Assembly (NCBI RefSeq): GCF_008931805.1
Contig: NZ_CP044399.1
Span: 372,001 to 436,000 of the forward strand
DNA length: 64,000 bases
Direction: 5' to 3'
Origin: Moritella marina ATCC 15381
GTDB lineage: Bacteria; Pseudomonadota; Gammaproteobacteria; Enterobacterales; Moritellaceae
Shown: positions 15,490-25,023 of the stretch, one piece after another
Layout: the number at the start of each line of letters is the position of its first letter
Numbering within the stretch: position 1 is the first letter of the stretch
Made by a program: the position numbers and the translations under genes
The notes under the pieces: generated by a model
Told to the model about the DNA's origin: nothing
The model's input: the letters and a program-made list of their open reading frames with translations, nothing else
The model's database searches: none

Positions 15490-16525
15490 TTCGAATAAAC
15501 AAGTAGCAACGGTCGAGAAGTTTGATGCGACCACCTTAACGGGCATTGAGCGTTCAGCGATCTTAATGTTGAGCTTGAATGAAGATGATGCGGCGACTAT
15601 CTTTCGTCAGTTAGAGCCAAAACAAGTACAACGCTTGGGTATGGCGATGGCATCGATGAAAGATTTTTCTCAAATTAAAGTGGCGGGCGTACATCGTGCG
15701 TTCATTGATGATATCCAAAAATTCACCAATATTGGTGTGGGCAGCGAAGACTTTGTACGTAATGCCTTAACGGCTGCGTTAGGCGCTGATAAAGCGGGTA
15801 ACTTGGTTGACCAAATCATCATGGGTAGTGGTGCGAAAGGGCTTGATTCATTGAAATGGATGGATGCACGTCAGGTTGCTAATATCATTCATAATGAACA
15901 TCCACAGATCCAAACGATTGTATTGTCGTATTTAGAGCCTGAACAGTCAGCTGAGATCTTATCGCAGTTCCAAGACAAGGTGCGTATCGACTTAATGATG
16001 CGTATTGCTAACCTAGAAGAAGTACAACCAGCGGCATTGCATGAATTAAATGAGATCATGGAGAAACAGTTTGCTGGTCAATCTGGTGCGCAAGCCGCGA
16101 AAATGGGTGGCTTGAAAGCGGCTGCCAATATTATGAATTACCTTGATACTAATATTGAAGGTCAGTTGATGGATGCTATTCGTGAGTCAGACGAAGAGAT
16201 CAGCCAGCAGATCCAAGACCTTATGTTTGTATTCGAAAACCTTATCGATGTTGATGACCGTGGTATTCAAGCCTTACTACGAGAAGTGTCACAAGAACAA
16301 TTACAAAAAGCACTGAAAGGTGCAGATGATCAACTGAAAGATAAGATCTTCAAAAATATGTCGAAACGTCAAGTTGAAATACTTGAAGACGATCTTGAAG
16401 CGATGGGGCCTATCCGCGTCAGTGAAGTTGAATCGGCTCAGAAAGAGATCTTGTCTATTGCGCGTCGCTTAGCTGACAGTGGTGAAATAATGCTGGGTGG
16501 AGGCGGTGGTGATGACTTCTTGTAA
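15482..16525 (+). CDS. fliG: Flagellar motor switch protein FliG
   Basis: FliG (347 aa) is the rotor protein that contacts the stator and transmits the CheY signal. The N-terminal FliF-binding domain, the middle armadillo domain with the EHPQ motif (NEHPQIQTIVLSYL), and the C-terminal torque helix with charged residues (VDDRGIQALLREV) are all visible. The C-terminal tail ends in a Gly-rich GGGGGDDFL. The start overlaps the fliF stop, so translation is coupled. Confidence 0.96.
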   Translation: MPNSNKQVATVEKFDATTLTGIERSAILMLSLNEDDAATIFRQLEPKQVQRLGMAMASMKDFSQIKVAGVHRAFIDDIQKFTNIGVGSEDFVRNALTAALGADKAGNLVDQIIMGSGAKGLDSLKWMDARQVANIIHNEHPQIQTIVLSYLEPEQSAEILSQFQDKVRIDLMMRIANLEEVQPAALHELNEIMEKQFAGQSGAQAAKMGGLKAAANIMNYLDTNIEGQLMDAIRESDEEISQQIQDLMFVFENLIDVDDRGIQALLREVSQEQLQKALKGADDQLKDKIFKNMSKRQVEILEDDLEAMGPIRVSEVESAQKEILSIARRLADSGEIMLGGGGGDDFL

Positions 16526-16552
16526 GTACATGACCGTTGATGGAATAGACCA

Positions 16553-17353
16553 ATGACTGAAAGCTTAAAACACAATATGCCCTCTTTTGATGGTACTGAT
16601 GAACACCAAATCGAAGATTGGTATTTACCGGAATTTGGCAATACCCAAGCGGCAGCGCTTAATACCAATGCACTGGGCATGAAGCATGATTGGTATGAAG
16701 GTAAACAAAGCCACGCACCTGTAGAGGAAATTGAACCTCAACCGATGACAGCTGAGGAGCTTGATGAAATACGTCAAGCGGCTTACGAAGATGGTTTTGC
16801 GGAAGGGAAAGCACAAGGTTATCAAGATGGATTAGCGAGTGGGACAGCTGAAGGGCTTAGTCAAGGCGAAACAGCAGGGCTTGCACAAGGTTTGGCACAA
16901 GGATTGGCACAAGGTCAGCACCAAATAATAGAGAAAGCCGCAGCGTGGGAGCAACTACAAACGCAAATGCATACGCCTTTAGCTGCTGTTAATAACGAAG
17001 TTGAAAATGAACTAATCCGTGTGGCGACGGGGTTAGCCGAAGAGCTGATTAAGACCGAAGTGAGCTTTAATCATGATGTATTGTTACAAACATTAAAACT
17101 TGCATTGGCTGCGCTACCTGTACTTGAACAAAAAATTACTATCACATTACACCCAGATGATTTAGCCGTAATTAATGAATATTACGCCGCGGAAGAATGC
17201 GAAAAACGTGGCTGGGTATTAATCTCTGAACCGATGATGAAGCAGGGCGATTTGGTTATTAATAACGAAGTCTCGTCGGTAGAACTATTAATGGAACAGC
17301 GTATCAAGCAGATGATGCGTCAATTCCTTGTTGCCAATAAACCGGGCGTATAA
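16553..17353 (+). CDS. fliH: Flagellar export ATPase regulator FliH
   Basis: FliH (266 aa) is the peripheral stalk that binds the FliI ATPase and docks it to the C-ring. The middle of the protein has the Gly-rich helical repeats of the family ([19 protein letters not shown]) running into an almost perfect [14 protein letters not shown] repeat at about residues 106-123. The C-terminal half matches the V-ATPase E-subunit-like domain. The last base of its stop codon is the first base of the fliI start. Confidence 0.92.
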   Translation: MTESLKHNMPSFDGTDEHQIEDWYLPEFGNTQAAALNTNALGMKHDWYEGKQSHAPVEEIEPQPMTAEELDEIRQAAYEDGFAEGKAQGYQDGLASGTAEGLSQGETAGLAQGLAQGLAQGQHQIIEKAAAWEQLQTQMHTPLAAVNNEVENELIRVATGLAEELIKTEVSFNHDVLLQTLKLALAALPVLEQKITITLHPDDLAVINEYYAAEECEKRGWVLISEPMMKQGDLVINNEVSSVELLMEQRIKQMMRQFLVANKPGV

Positions 17354-18690
17354 TGACCGAACTTCTTAGTCGATTACAACAATTAAAAACAAAGTCATTG
17401 GCGAACAAGCCCACTGTGGCAGGCAAGTTAACTCGTGTTGTTGGCTTAACGCTCGAAGCTGTTGGTTGCCGCGCTGCTATAGGTAGTTTGTGTTCAGTTG
17501 AAACAGATAATGGGTTGATGGATGCCGAGGTTGTTGGTTTTGATGGTGATAAGTTATTTCTAATGCCCAGCGAGCAAGTCACTGGTATTATTCCTGGTGC
17601 AAAAGTGACTCCCCTCAATGAAACTCAAGGTATTCCGGTCGGTATGGCATTACTTGGGCGAGTATTAGATGGTGTGGGTAAACCGATTGATGGTAAAGGC
17701 GAGATCATTACCGGAGAAAGCACCTCTTTTACTGCTAAACGTATTAATCCATTGGCACGTAAACAAATCTCGCAACCGCTTGATGTCGGTGTTAAAGCTA
17801 TTAACGCTATGCTAACCGTTGGTCAAGGCCAACGTATGGGGCTTTTTGCGGGTTCAGGTGTCGGTAAAAGTGTACTGTTAGGTATGATGACACGCGGCTC
17901 TACCGCTGATGTGGTTGTGGTTGGGTTGATTGGTGAACGTGGCCGAGAAGTTAAAGAATTTATTGAAGAGATCTTGGGTGAAGAAGGGCGCGCGCGTTCA
18001 GTGGTTGTTGCAGCCCCTGCGGATGCCTCACCTTTAATGCGTCTAAAAGGCTGTGAAACGGCATTAGCTATTGCAGAATACTTCCGTGACCAAGGTTTAA
18101 ATGTTTTATTGTTAATGGATTCGTTGACGCGTTTTGCTCAAGCGCAGCGTGAAATTGCTTTAGCCGTCGGCGAGCCACCGGCAACCAAAGGTTATCCGCC
18201 CTCGGTATTTGCAAAATTACCGCAGCTGGTGGAGCGTGCTGGTAACGGCAGTGATGAACAAGGTTCCATTACCGCTTTCTTTACCGTACTGACGGAAGGT
18301 GATGATTTACAAGATCCGATTGCTGATGCATCACGCGCCATTCTTGATGGCCATATCGTATTATCTCGAGACTTAACCGATGCGGGACATTACCCTGCCA
18401 TTGATATTGAGAAATCGATTAGCCGTGTGATGCCGATGGTCACGACGGACTTCCACCAAGCTGCTGCACGTGGTTTTAAGCAGGCCTACTCGTTATATCA
18501 ACAAAATAAAGATCTTGTGGCGATTGGCGCTTATAGCCAAGGGGCTGACGCTAAAATTGATCGTGCTATTCGTTTAAAACCAGCCATGGATCAATTCTTA
18601 CAACAGGGCATGAAGGAAGTGATTCCATTTTCACAGTGTGAAGAAATGCTGACCGCAATCGCCCCACATTTAGGTGTGGCGCTACCATAA
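17353..18690 (+). CDS. fliI: Flagellum-specific export ATPase FliI
   Basis: FliI (445 aa) is the F1-beta-like ATPase of the flagellar type III export system. The P-loop AGSGVGKS is at residues 166-173. [15 protein letters not shown] and [16 protein letters not shown] (Walker B region) are conserved, as is the catalytic Glu in GERGRE. Its start codon overlaps the fliH stop (TAATG), which implies coupled translation. Confidence 0.97.
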   Translation: MTELLSRLQQLKTKSLANKPTVAGKLTRVVGLTLEAVGCRAAIGSLCSVETDNGLMDAEVVGFDGDKLFLMPSEQVTGIIPGAKVTPLNETQGIPVGMALLGRVLDGVGKPIDGKGEIITGESTSFTAKRINPLARKQISQPLDVGVKAINAMLTVGQGQRMGLFAGSGVGKSVLLGMMTRGSTADVVVVGLIGERGREVKEFIEEILGEEGRARSVVVAAPADASPLMRLKGCETALAIAEYFRDQGLNVLLLMDSLTRFAQAQREIALAVGEPPATKGYPPSVFAKLPQLVERAGNGSDEQGSITAFFTVLTEGDDLQDPIADASRAILDGHIVLSRDLTDAGHYPAIDIEKSISRVMPMVTTDFHQAAARGFKQAYSLYQQNKDLVAIGAYSQGADAKIDRAIRLKPAMDQFLQQGMKEVIPFSQCEEMLTAIAPHLGVALP

Positions 18691-18708
18691 TGAAACAGTG
18701 TCAATAAT

Positions 18709-19155
18709 ATGTCTAATACCGCATTAGAGCGTGTTTATCAGCAGCTTGAAGAACAAGAAAAGAATGCCTCAAGAGTCTATGCAATGATTAAGCAAGATGC
18801 TGTGCGTTACCAAACTCAAATGCAGCAGCTAAGTGATTATCGTAAACAATACCTGCAGAAGTTTACTGACAAAGGTGCCGAGGGTATTTCCGGCGATAGC
18901 TACGCGCATTATCATAACTTCATGAAAAAACTAGAACTCGCAGAGTTTGAGCAAAAGCAGGCATTGGATAATATTCAACAAACAGTCAATAACAAACATT
19001 GGGATTGGATGGAGATCCGTAAAAAACGTGATGCGCTTGGGTTATTATTGGATAAACGTAAAACCGCCGCGCAACTTGTCGAACATCGCCGTGAGCAAAA
19101 AGATCTGGATGAGTTTTCTAACTTCCAATATTTCAAACGTAAAAATAATCGTTAA
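18709..19155 (+). CDS. fliJ: Flagellar export chaperone FliJ
   Basis: A 148-aa, highly charged helical coiled-coil protein, typical of FliJ, which inserts in the FliI hexamer like the F1 gamma subunit and binds FlhA. It is last in the fliEFGHIJ operon. Identification rests on position, length and coiled-coil composition rather than a strong motif. Confidence 0.9.
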   Translation: MSNTALERVYQQLEEQEKNASRVYAMIKQDAVRYQTQMQQLSDYRKQYLQKFTDKGAEGISGDSYAHYHNFMKKLELAEFEQKQALDNIQQTVNNKHWDWMEIRKKRDALGLLLDKRKTAAQLVEHRREQKDLDEFSNFQYFKRKNNR

Positions 19156-19175
19156 AGGTCTGCAGGAGTATAATT

Positions 19176-19192
19176 TGGCGTGAATTTTGCAG
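19176..19192 (+). promoter_or_regulatory. Sigma-54 promoter of fliK operon
   Basis: TGGCGTGAATTTTGCAG has GG (19177-19178) and GC (19189-19190) exactly 10 bases apart, with a TTGCA -12 box. It lies in the 82-base gap between fliJ and fliK and starts the fliK..flhB transcription unit. Confidence 0.82.
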
Positions 19193-19237
19193 TTATATTC
19201 GCTATAACTTCTTATTGATGACATTTAGGCTTCGACT

Positions 19238-20734
19238 ATGACTTTCTCTCTACAAAAATCAGCGACGATAGACGGGCAGGCGGCGAATAACAAATCGTCT
19301 ACGCTCAATGTCAAAGGCGATGCTGCTGCCGATATAGCGGGTGATACAGAGTCAAATACAGCTGAAAGTAGCTTTTCTAAATTATTCTCGCTGTTTAGCA
19401 GTGACAAGCAAAGTACTGTAGATAAAAGTACTGTAGATAAAAGTACTATTGATAACAGCGACCTTGCCCAGAATAGTCTTGATAGCAGTAAAAACCAGAT
19501 ATCCGAGATTGTTGCTCTAGGTTCAGTCGAGAGTACAGAGGAAGGCATGAGTGCTGGGTTAATGGTGGATGCTGGCTTGATAGCAGACGATGAACCAAGT
19601 GTCATGAATGCAACGGATAGTGCTTTAAAAAGTGAAAGTAATGATGACTTCCTCGCGCGTCTGGGTCAGTCATCTATGTTGTTGCAAGATAGTGCGGCCA
19701 GTTCTCCAGGGCAAGGAGTGAAGAACGGTAATGAATTGCCTGCAGCTGATAAGGGGGCGAATATTGCCTCCATCGAAACTAACATAGCTGGTTTATCTGT
19801 GCCTGATCTAGCTGAGCTAGAGATTGCGGAATTAGATAGTGCAGCGACTACGACTATCGCTACGACAGATCCTATGACGATGTTGACAGCCTCAACGTTA
19901 GCTGGCATGCCGACGGGGGCTAGCTTAACGAACAATAATGCTACCGCTTCAAAAGCTGATTCATTGGTGACAGACGACGGTTCGCCTAATGGTTTATTAG
20001 ATAGTTCAGGCAAAGCTAGCCTTACTGCTGCGCAGGGCGAAGTTGGTGGCGCAAAGAATACGCCGTTTGGTCAGGCTAATGCGATGGCCGCTGGAATTAG
20101 CAGTGTCACCACAGAGAGCAGCAACGCCGCAACCCCCACACTAGAACAACAGAATACAGCAGCAACAGACGCTATTGAACAACTTGATTTTGCCCAAATT
20201 ATGGAGTCAGCTCGTAAACCAGAGCCGTTAGAACAAGCCGCTAGAACCGCTGTAAAACACCCCGTATTGACAGATGCAGAGCAACAAGTACTCGACAAGC
20301 GCGTTCATCTAAATAACAACCTTGCGAGTTCTGAATTAAATGAAAAAATTGCCATCATGGCCGGTAAAGAATTGCAAACGGCGACAATTCGTTTAGACCC
20401 AGCTGAATTGGGGAGTATGAATATCAAATTGGTTGTGCAAAATGATCAGATAAATGTGACAATTCAAGCGCAGAATCATCAAAGTCGAGATCTACTTGAA
20501 CAACAAATGCCGCGGTTAAGAGAAATGCTGCAACAACAAGGCATAACACTGGGTGATACACAGGTGCAACCCGACAGTGGCCAGCAGCAATCTGGTTTTC
20601 AGCAATCAAGACAAGAAAACGGACAAAAAAATAGCAATAACGAAACGAATTACGCGATAGAATCACAGAGTGAAGCCCCTGTGGCGACTCAGTATTGGCA
20701 AGACTCGGCGAAAGGCGTAGACTTTTACGCCTAA
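19238..20734 (+). CDS. fliK: Flagellar hook-length control protein FliK
   Basis: FliK (498 aa) is the secreted ruler that sets hook length and triggers the switch of export specificity. The N-terminal two thirds are low-complexity (Ser, Thr, Ala, Asp rich), as expected for an extensible ruler. The conserved C-terminal domain at about 355-450 carries TATIRLDPAELGSMNIKL, then INVTIQAQNHQSRDLLEQQMPRLREML. A triple 15-base repeat near residues 59-73 encodes repeated DKST units. The Gln-rich tail is typical. Confidence 0.93.
   Translation: MTFSLQKSATIDGQAANNKSSTLNVKGDAAADIAGDTESNTAESSFSKLFSLFSSDKQSTVDKSTVDKSTIDNSDLAQNSLDSSKNQISEIVALGSVESTEEGMSAGLMVDAGLIADDEPSVMNATDSALKSESNDDFLARLGQSSMLLQDSAASSPGQGVKNGNELPAADKGANIASIETNIAGLSVPDLAELEIAELDSAATTTIATTDPMTMLTASTLAGMPTGASLTNNNATASKADSLVTDDGSPNGLLDSSGKASLTAAQGEVGGAKNTPFGQANAMAAGISSVTTESSNAATPTLEQQNTAATDAIEQLDFAQIMESARKPEPLEQAARTAVKHPVLTDAEQQVLDKRVHLNNNLASSELNEKIAIMAGKELQTATIRLDPAELGSMNIKLVVQNDQINVTIQAQNHQSRDLLEQQMPRLREMLQQQGITLGDTQVQPDSGQQQSGFQQSRQENGQKNSNNETNYAIESQSEAPVATQYWQDSAKGVDFYA
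19411..19455 (+). repeat. Three 15-base tandem repeats inside fliK
   Basis: AAGTACTGTAGATAA occurs twice, then a third variant unit AAGTACTATTGATAA. Each unit adds five residues (STVDK-like) without changing frame, so copy-number change would lengthen or shorten the FliK ruler. Confidence 0.9.
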
Positions 20735-20800
20735 ACTGTTAAATCAATAATAATATCAGCATTCATATAGCGTAATAGACTACTCGATTTAAGGACGACA

Positions 20801-21307
20801 ATGGCCGACGATAAAGATTTGAAAATAGAAGATAGAGGTAAAGGTAATAAGAAAATTATTATTATCGCGGTTATTTTAGTGCTAGCGCTTGCGGGTGGTG
20901 CGGCTGCATTTTTCTTGTTAAGCGACGACAGCACTGTAGCTGATAGTGCGGAAGTGGTGACGAAAACAGTCGATAAATCAGCTAATCAGACAGCTTATTA
21001 TGTAGCGATGCCGCGTCCTTTTGTATTTAATATTATTGGCTTGAAGCGTGAACGTTTGGTGCAAATAAAAGTACAGCTAATGGTACGAGGCTCTGATAAC
21101 CAAGATCTAGCAAAAGCCAATATCCCTTTGGTTGAAAGTACATTGCTGCAAGTATTCAGTGCGACCACAGAGCAGCAATTAGCGACCTATGAAGGTAAAG
21201 AATTATTACGTACAGATTCGTTAACGAATGTGAATGAAATTTTGACAAAATATACCGGAGTTGCAGCGATTGAAAAAATCCTGTTTTCTGGTTTTGTAAT
21301 GCAGTAG
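20801..21307 (+). CDS. fliL: Flagellar basal body-associated protein FliL
   Basis: FliL (168 aa) is a single-pass inner-membrane protein that surrounds and supports stator units. A cytoplasmic charged N-terminus precedes one helix (about residues 20-42: KIIIIAVILVLALAGGAAAFF). The periplasmic domain carries the conserved MPRPFVFNI and the family end FSGFVMQ. It lies between fliK and fliM. Confidence 0.95.
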   Translation: MADDKDLKIEDRGKGNKKIIIIAVILVLALAGGAAAFFLLSDDSTVADSAEVVTKTVDKSANQTAYYVAMPRPFVFNIIGLKRERLVQIKVQLMVRGSDNQDLAKANIPLVESTLLQVFSATTEQQLATYEGKELLRTDSLTNVNEILTKYTGVAAIEKILFSGFVMQ

Positions 21308-21314
21308 GTTAAGC

Positions 21315-22361
21315 GTGAGTGATTTATTAAGCCAAGACGAGATTGATGCGCTATTACATGGTGTCGATGATGTTGAAGAAGATGAGTTTGACACCGTCGA
21401 AGACAGTGGCAGTATTGTTGATTTTGATTTCTCATCGCAAGATCGCATTGTACGTGGTCGTATGCCAACGTTGGAGTTGGTTAATGAGCGTTTCGCTCGT
21501 CACATGCGGATCAGCCTCTTTAATATGATGCGTCGTACTGCGGAAGTCTCTATTAATGGTGTGCAAATGCTCAAGTTCGGCGAGTACGTACATACATTAT
21601 TTGTACCGACAAGTTTGAACATGGTACGTTTTAGACCCTTAAAAGGCACGGCGTTAGTCACCATGGAAGCACGCTTAGTGTTTATTTTGGTTGAGAATTT
21701 CTTTGGTGGTGATGGTCGTTATCATGCCAAAATTGAAGGCCGAGAGTTTACTCCTACCGAACGCCGTATTATTCAGATGTTATTAAAAATAGTATTTGAA
21801 GATTATCACGAGGCATGGGCACCAGTCATGGATTCAGAATTTGAATACCTGGATTCGGAAGTAAACCCTGCGATGGCTAATATTGTGAGCCCAACTGAAG
21901 TGGTTGTGGTGAGTTCATTCCATATCGAGCTTGATGGTGGTGGTGGTGATTTTCATATTACGATGCCGTATTCGATGTTAGAGCCAATTCGTGAATTACT
22001 CGACGCGGGTGTACAAAGTGATAAAGAAGATACCGATGAACGTTGGAGTTCCGCACTGCAAGAAGAGATCTTAGATGTACCAGTAGGACTTAGCACGCGG
22101 TTACTTGAAACTGAGTTAACACTTGGGCAAATCATGGAACTAAAAGCAGGCGATATTATTCCTGTTGATATGCCTGAAGAACTCACTGTATTTATTGAAG
22201 ACTTACCAAGTTATAAAGCCAAACTTGGTCGTAATAAAGATAATGTTGCGGTTAAAATAAGTAAAAAATTAAAAGTAAGCAACTTAGCGAAATCAGATAT
22301 CGATCATGTGACATTACGTGGTGGATTATTAACCTTAGACGATGAAAATGACGATAAATAG
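21315..22361 (+). CDS. fliM: Flagellar motor switch protein FliM
   Basis: FliM (348 aa) is the C-ring protein that binds phospho-CheY. The N-terminal CheY-binding peptide LLSQDEIDALLHG is present, followed by the middle domain with a GGxG-type stretch (NFFGGDGRYH) and the C-terminal SpoA domain. The start is GTG, 7 bases after the fliL stop. No nearby ATG would keep the conserved N-terminal peptide. Confidence 0.97.
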   Translation: MSDLLSQDEIDALLHGVDDVEEDEFDTVEDSGSIVDFDFSSQDRIVRGRMPTLELVNERFARHMRISLFNMMRRTAEVSINGVQMLKFGEYVHTLFVPTSLNMVRFRPLKGTALVTMEARLVFILVENFFGGDGRYHAKIEGREFTPTERRIIQMLLKIVFEDYHEAWAPVMDSEFEYLDSEVNPAMANIVSPTEVVVVSSFHIELDGGGGDFHITMPYSMLEPIRELLDAGVQSDKEDTDERWSSALQEEILDVPVGLSTRLLETELTLGQIMELKAGDIIPVDMPEELTVFIEDLPSYKAKLGRNKDNVAVKISKKLKVSNLAKSDIDHVTLRGGLLTLDDENDDK

Positions 22362-22370
22362 GGTATTTAA

Positions 22371-22754
22371 ATGAGTACAGACCAAGATCAAATGGCTAAT
22401 GACTGGGCGGCTGCAATGGCAGAGCAAAGCCATGTTGAAGCGACTGAATTAGAAGATTTTAACAATGATGACAATGCATTTTCAGCTGAACATCAACAAA
22501 AACTAGATAGCATTCTTGATATTCCCGTTGTGATCTCGATGGAAGTTGGTCGTAGTAAAATTAGTATTCGTAATTTATTACAGCTAAACCAAGGCTCGGT
22601 TGTTGAGCTTGATCGTATTGCCGGTGAGCCGCTTGATGTGATGGTTAATGGTACGCTTATCGCTCACGGTGAAGTGGTTGTTGTTAATGATAAATTTGGT
22701 ATTCGTTTAACTGACGTTATCAGCCAAACTGAACGCATTAAGAAACTTAAATAA
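22371..22754 (+). CDS. fliN: Flagellar motor switch protein FliN
   Basis: FliN (127 aa) forms the base of the C-ring and docks FliH. The acidic N-terminal extension is followed by a SpoA domain with the family signatures LDIPVVISMEVGRSKISI, GSVVELDRIAGEPLDV and NDKFGIRLTDV. It has a 9-base gap to fliM, in one operon. Confidence 0.97.
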   Translation: MSTDQDQMANDWAAAMAEQSHVEATELEDFNNDDNAFSAEHQQKLDSILDIPVVISMEVGRSKISIRNLLQLNQGSVVELDRIAGEPLDVMVNGTLIAHGEVVVVNDKFGIRLTDVISQTERIKKLK

Positions 22755-22755
22755 T

Positions 22756-23079
22756 ATGAATGATCTGGATATGCTGCAATGGCTATTATCATTGCTGGTA
22801 GTTCTTGCGGTTATCTTGATGTTAGCTTGGATTGCCAAAAAATCGCGTGTCTTTGGGAGTAACCATCAACAATTACAAGTTGTTGCTACCTTACCTCTCG
22901 GGCCAAAAGAACGTATTATGGTGATAAAAGTAGGTGACGAACAGGTGCTTGTCGGCGTCACTGGACAGCAAATTAGTTTGCTTAAAGCATTACCGCAGCC
23001 GCTGGAAAATAATCAGCCAGAGCTCAACCCGTTTGCTACTAAATTAGCCCAAATGATGAAACAGCATAATGAAAAGTAA
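22756..23079 (+). CDS. fliO: Flagellar export protein FliO
   Basis: FliO (107 aa) assists assembly of the FliPQR export gate. It has one transmembrane helix at about residues 9-27 ([19 protein letters not shown]), and the conserved [21 protein letters not shown] follows. The gene overlaps fliP by 11 bases. Confidence 0.92.
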   Translation: MNDLDMLQWLLSLLVVLAVILMLAWIAKKSRVFGSNHQQLQVVATLPLGPKERIMVIKVGDEQVLVGVTGQQISLLKALPQPLENNQPELNPFATKLAQMMKQHNEK

Positions 23080-23815
23080 GTTTACGATCTTAGTCGCTTT
23101 ACTATTGGTATTATTTACCTCGGCAGCCTGGGCTGATAATTCGGTGATGTCGGCGGTAAAACTGATTACCAACGATGATGGTTCGCAAGAATACTCGGTG
23201 TCATTGCAAATTTTAGCCATGATGACCGCGCTTAGTTTTATCCCCGCAGCATTGATTATGATGACCTCGTTTACCCGTATCATCATTGTACTGTCTATTT
23301 TACGTCAAGCGCTGGGTCTGCAACAAAGCCCGTCTAACCAAGTATTAGTGGGCATTACCTTATTCCTGTCTTTCTTCATCATGTCGCCAGTATTTGAACG
23401 TATTAATGATAATGCTGTGCAGCCTTATTTAAATGAAGAATTGACGTCGATGCAAGCTTTTGAGCAAGCAAAGCTGCCGATGCAACAATTTATGTTAGCG
23501 CAGACCCGAGTGACCGACATTGATACCTTTATGCGTATTGCCAAGGTTGAAGCTAATTCACCTGAAGAGGTACCTTTTAGGGTCTTAATCCCGGCCTTTG
23601 TAACCAGTGAGTTAAAAACGGCATTTCAAATTGGCTTTATGGTTTTTGTACCATTTTTGATTATTGATTTAGTTGTTGCCAGTATTTTAATGGCTATGGG
23701 TATGATGATGCTATCGCCTATGATTGTGTCTTTACCCTTTAAGTTGATGCTGTTTGTGCTTGTCGATGGTTGGAGCCTGATTATGGGCACACTTGCGGGT
23801 AGCTTTGGTTTATGA
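23069..23815 (+). CDS. fliP: Flagellar export gate protein FliP
   Basis: FliP (248 aa) is a core subunit of the FliP5-FliQ4-FliR1 export gate. It has a cleavable signal peptide (about residues 1-22, ending AWA), which is characteristic of FliP, then family motifs [19 protein letters not shown] and FIMSPVF, four membrane helices, and the C-terminal [16 protein letters not shown]. The 114 bases after it hold no gene. Confidence 0.96.
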   Translation: MKSKFTILVALLLVLFTSAAWADNSVMSAVKLITNDDGSQEYSVSLQILAMMTALSFIPAALIMMTSFTRIIIVLSILRQALGLQQSPSNQVLVGITLFLSFFIMSPVFERINDNAVQPYLNEELTSMQAFEQAKLPMQQFMLAQTRVTDIDTFMRIAKVEANSPEEVPFRVLIPAFVTSELKTAFQIGFMVFVPFLIIDLVVASILMAMGMMMLSPMIVSLPFKLMLFVLVDGWSLIMGTLAGSFGL

Positions 23816-23929
23816 CGATGCTCTACAGCTATTCATTTTTAAACCTAGGCTCAAACATATTCAGTACTCCGTTCATCAATACGCTGAGTAATTTACTCAC
23901 CTGTGAGTTTATAAATAGTTGGGAACAAC

Positions 23930-24199
23930 ATGGCACCTGAAGTCTTTGTAGATATATTTAGACAAGCATTATGGACGGTATTACTGTTGGTATGTGCCGT
24001 TGTTGTACCTGGCCTATTGGTTGGTTTAGTTGTCTCTGTATTTCAGGCTGCAACATCGATTAATGAACAAACGCTGAGTTTCTTACCACGTTTAATTGCG
24101 ACGTTATTAGCGCTTATTTATGGTGCGCATTGGGGTTTTGGCCGATTAATGGAATTTTTCACTAATATGATGCTACAAGTACCACAAGTTATAGGGTAA
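23930..24199 (+). CDS. fliQ: Flagellar export gate protein FliQ
   Basis: FliQ (89 aa) is the small two-helix subunit of the export gate. The helices span roughly residues 15-38 and 52-72. VSVFQAATSINEQTLSFLPRL is the family signature. There is a 3-base gap to fliR. The 114-base gap upstream is unusually long for this part of the operon, but I see no promoter or terminator in it. Confidence 0.96.
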   Translation: MAPEVFVDIFRQALWTVLLLVCAVVVPGLLVGLVVSVFQAATSINEQTLSFLPRLIATLLALIYGAHWGFGRLMEFFTNMMLQVPQVIG

Positions 24200-24202
24200 C
24201 AA

Positions 24203-24988
24203 GTGGAAATTTTATCGGCTGACATTATGACATTCTTGGCCAGTTATATTTGGCCGTTTGCCCGACTCTCGGGCATGGTGATGGTGATGATCGTCAGTGG
24301 CGCTAAAACCACTCCGACTATGATCAGGTTGTTCTATTGCCTGGCACTCACCGCGATGGTTGCCCCTGTATTACCGCCGATGCCGAATGTGGATTTATTT
24401 TCTCTAAGCAGTTTTATGATTATCCTGCAGCAAAGTTTGATTGGTATCGCTGTTGGGTTTGTGACGGTGATGTTGATTCAAACCTTTGTTGTCGCTGGTC
24501 AAATCATTGCGATGCAAACCAGTTTAGGTTTTGCTTCTATGGCAGACCCCGCTTCGGGACAGACTTCCCCTGTAATTGGCCAGATTTATATTCTCTTAGG
24601 TACCTTAGTTTACTTATCGGTTAATGGTCATTTGTTTATGATTGAAACCGTGGTTAAATCGTTTGATACCCTCCCGGTTTCAGCATCTGGTTTAGTGGCA
24701 ATACAATATTATGAAATCGCAGGTTGGATGTCAGTGATGATGGCAGCTGCGTTGAGTATGTCGTTATCGGCGGTTGTTGCGATGTTAGTGATTAACTTTT
24801 CATTTGGTGTGATGACCAAAGCGGCACCACAGCTAAACGTATTCAGTTTAGGTTTTGCGGTGGGGATGGTCGCGGGTTTATTCATTATTTATTTATCGTT
24901 AAAGAGTTTTATGTTTCATTTTGATGCGCAATGGCAAAGAGCCGCTGAATTGATTTGTTCATTGCTCAATAATGCGTGCGCGTATTAG
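24203..24988 (+). CDS. fliR: Flagellar export gate protein FliR
   Basis: FliR (261 aa) is the single-copy export-gate subunit. It has six predicted hydrophobic segments, the family signature QTSLGFASMADPASGQTSPVI and a hydrophobic C-terminus. The start is GTG, close behind the fliQ stop with a weak GGGT ribosome site. Confidence 0.95.
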   Translation: MEILSADIMTFLASYIWPFARLSGMVMVMIVSGAKTTPTMIRLFYCLALTAMVAPVLPPMPNVDLFSLSSFMIILQQSLIGIAVGFVTVMLIQTFVVAGQIIAMQTSLGFASMADPASGQTSPVIGQIYILLGTLVYLSVNGHLFMIETVVKSFDTLPVSASGLVAIQYYEIAGWMSVMMAAALSMSLSAVVAMLVINFSFGVMTKAAPQLNVFSLGFAVGMVAGLFIIYLSLKSFMFHFDAQWQRAAELICSLLNNACAY

Positions 24989-25023
24989 CGTTACTTATCA
25001 CCTCAGGATAAAGGTACTTCCTC

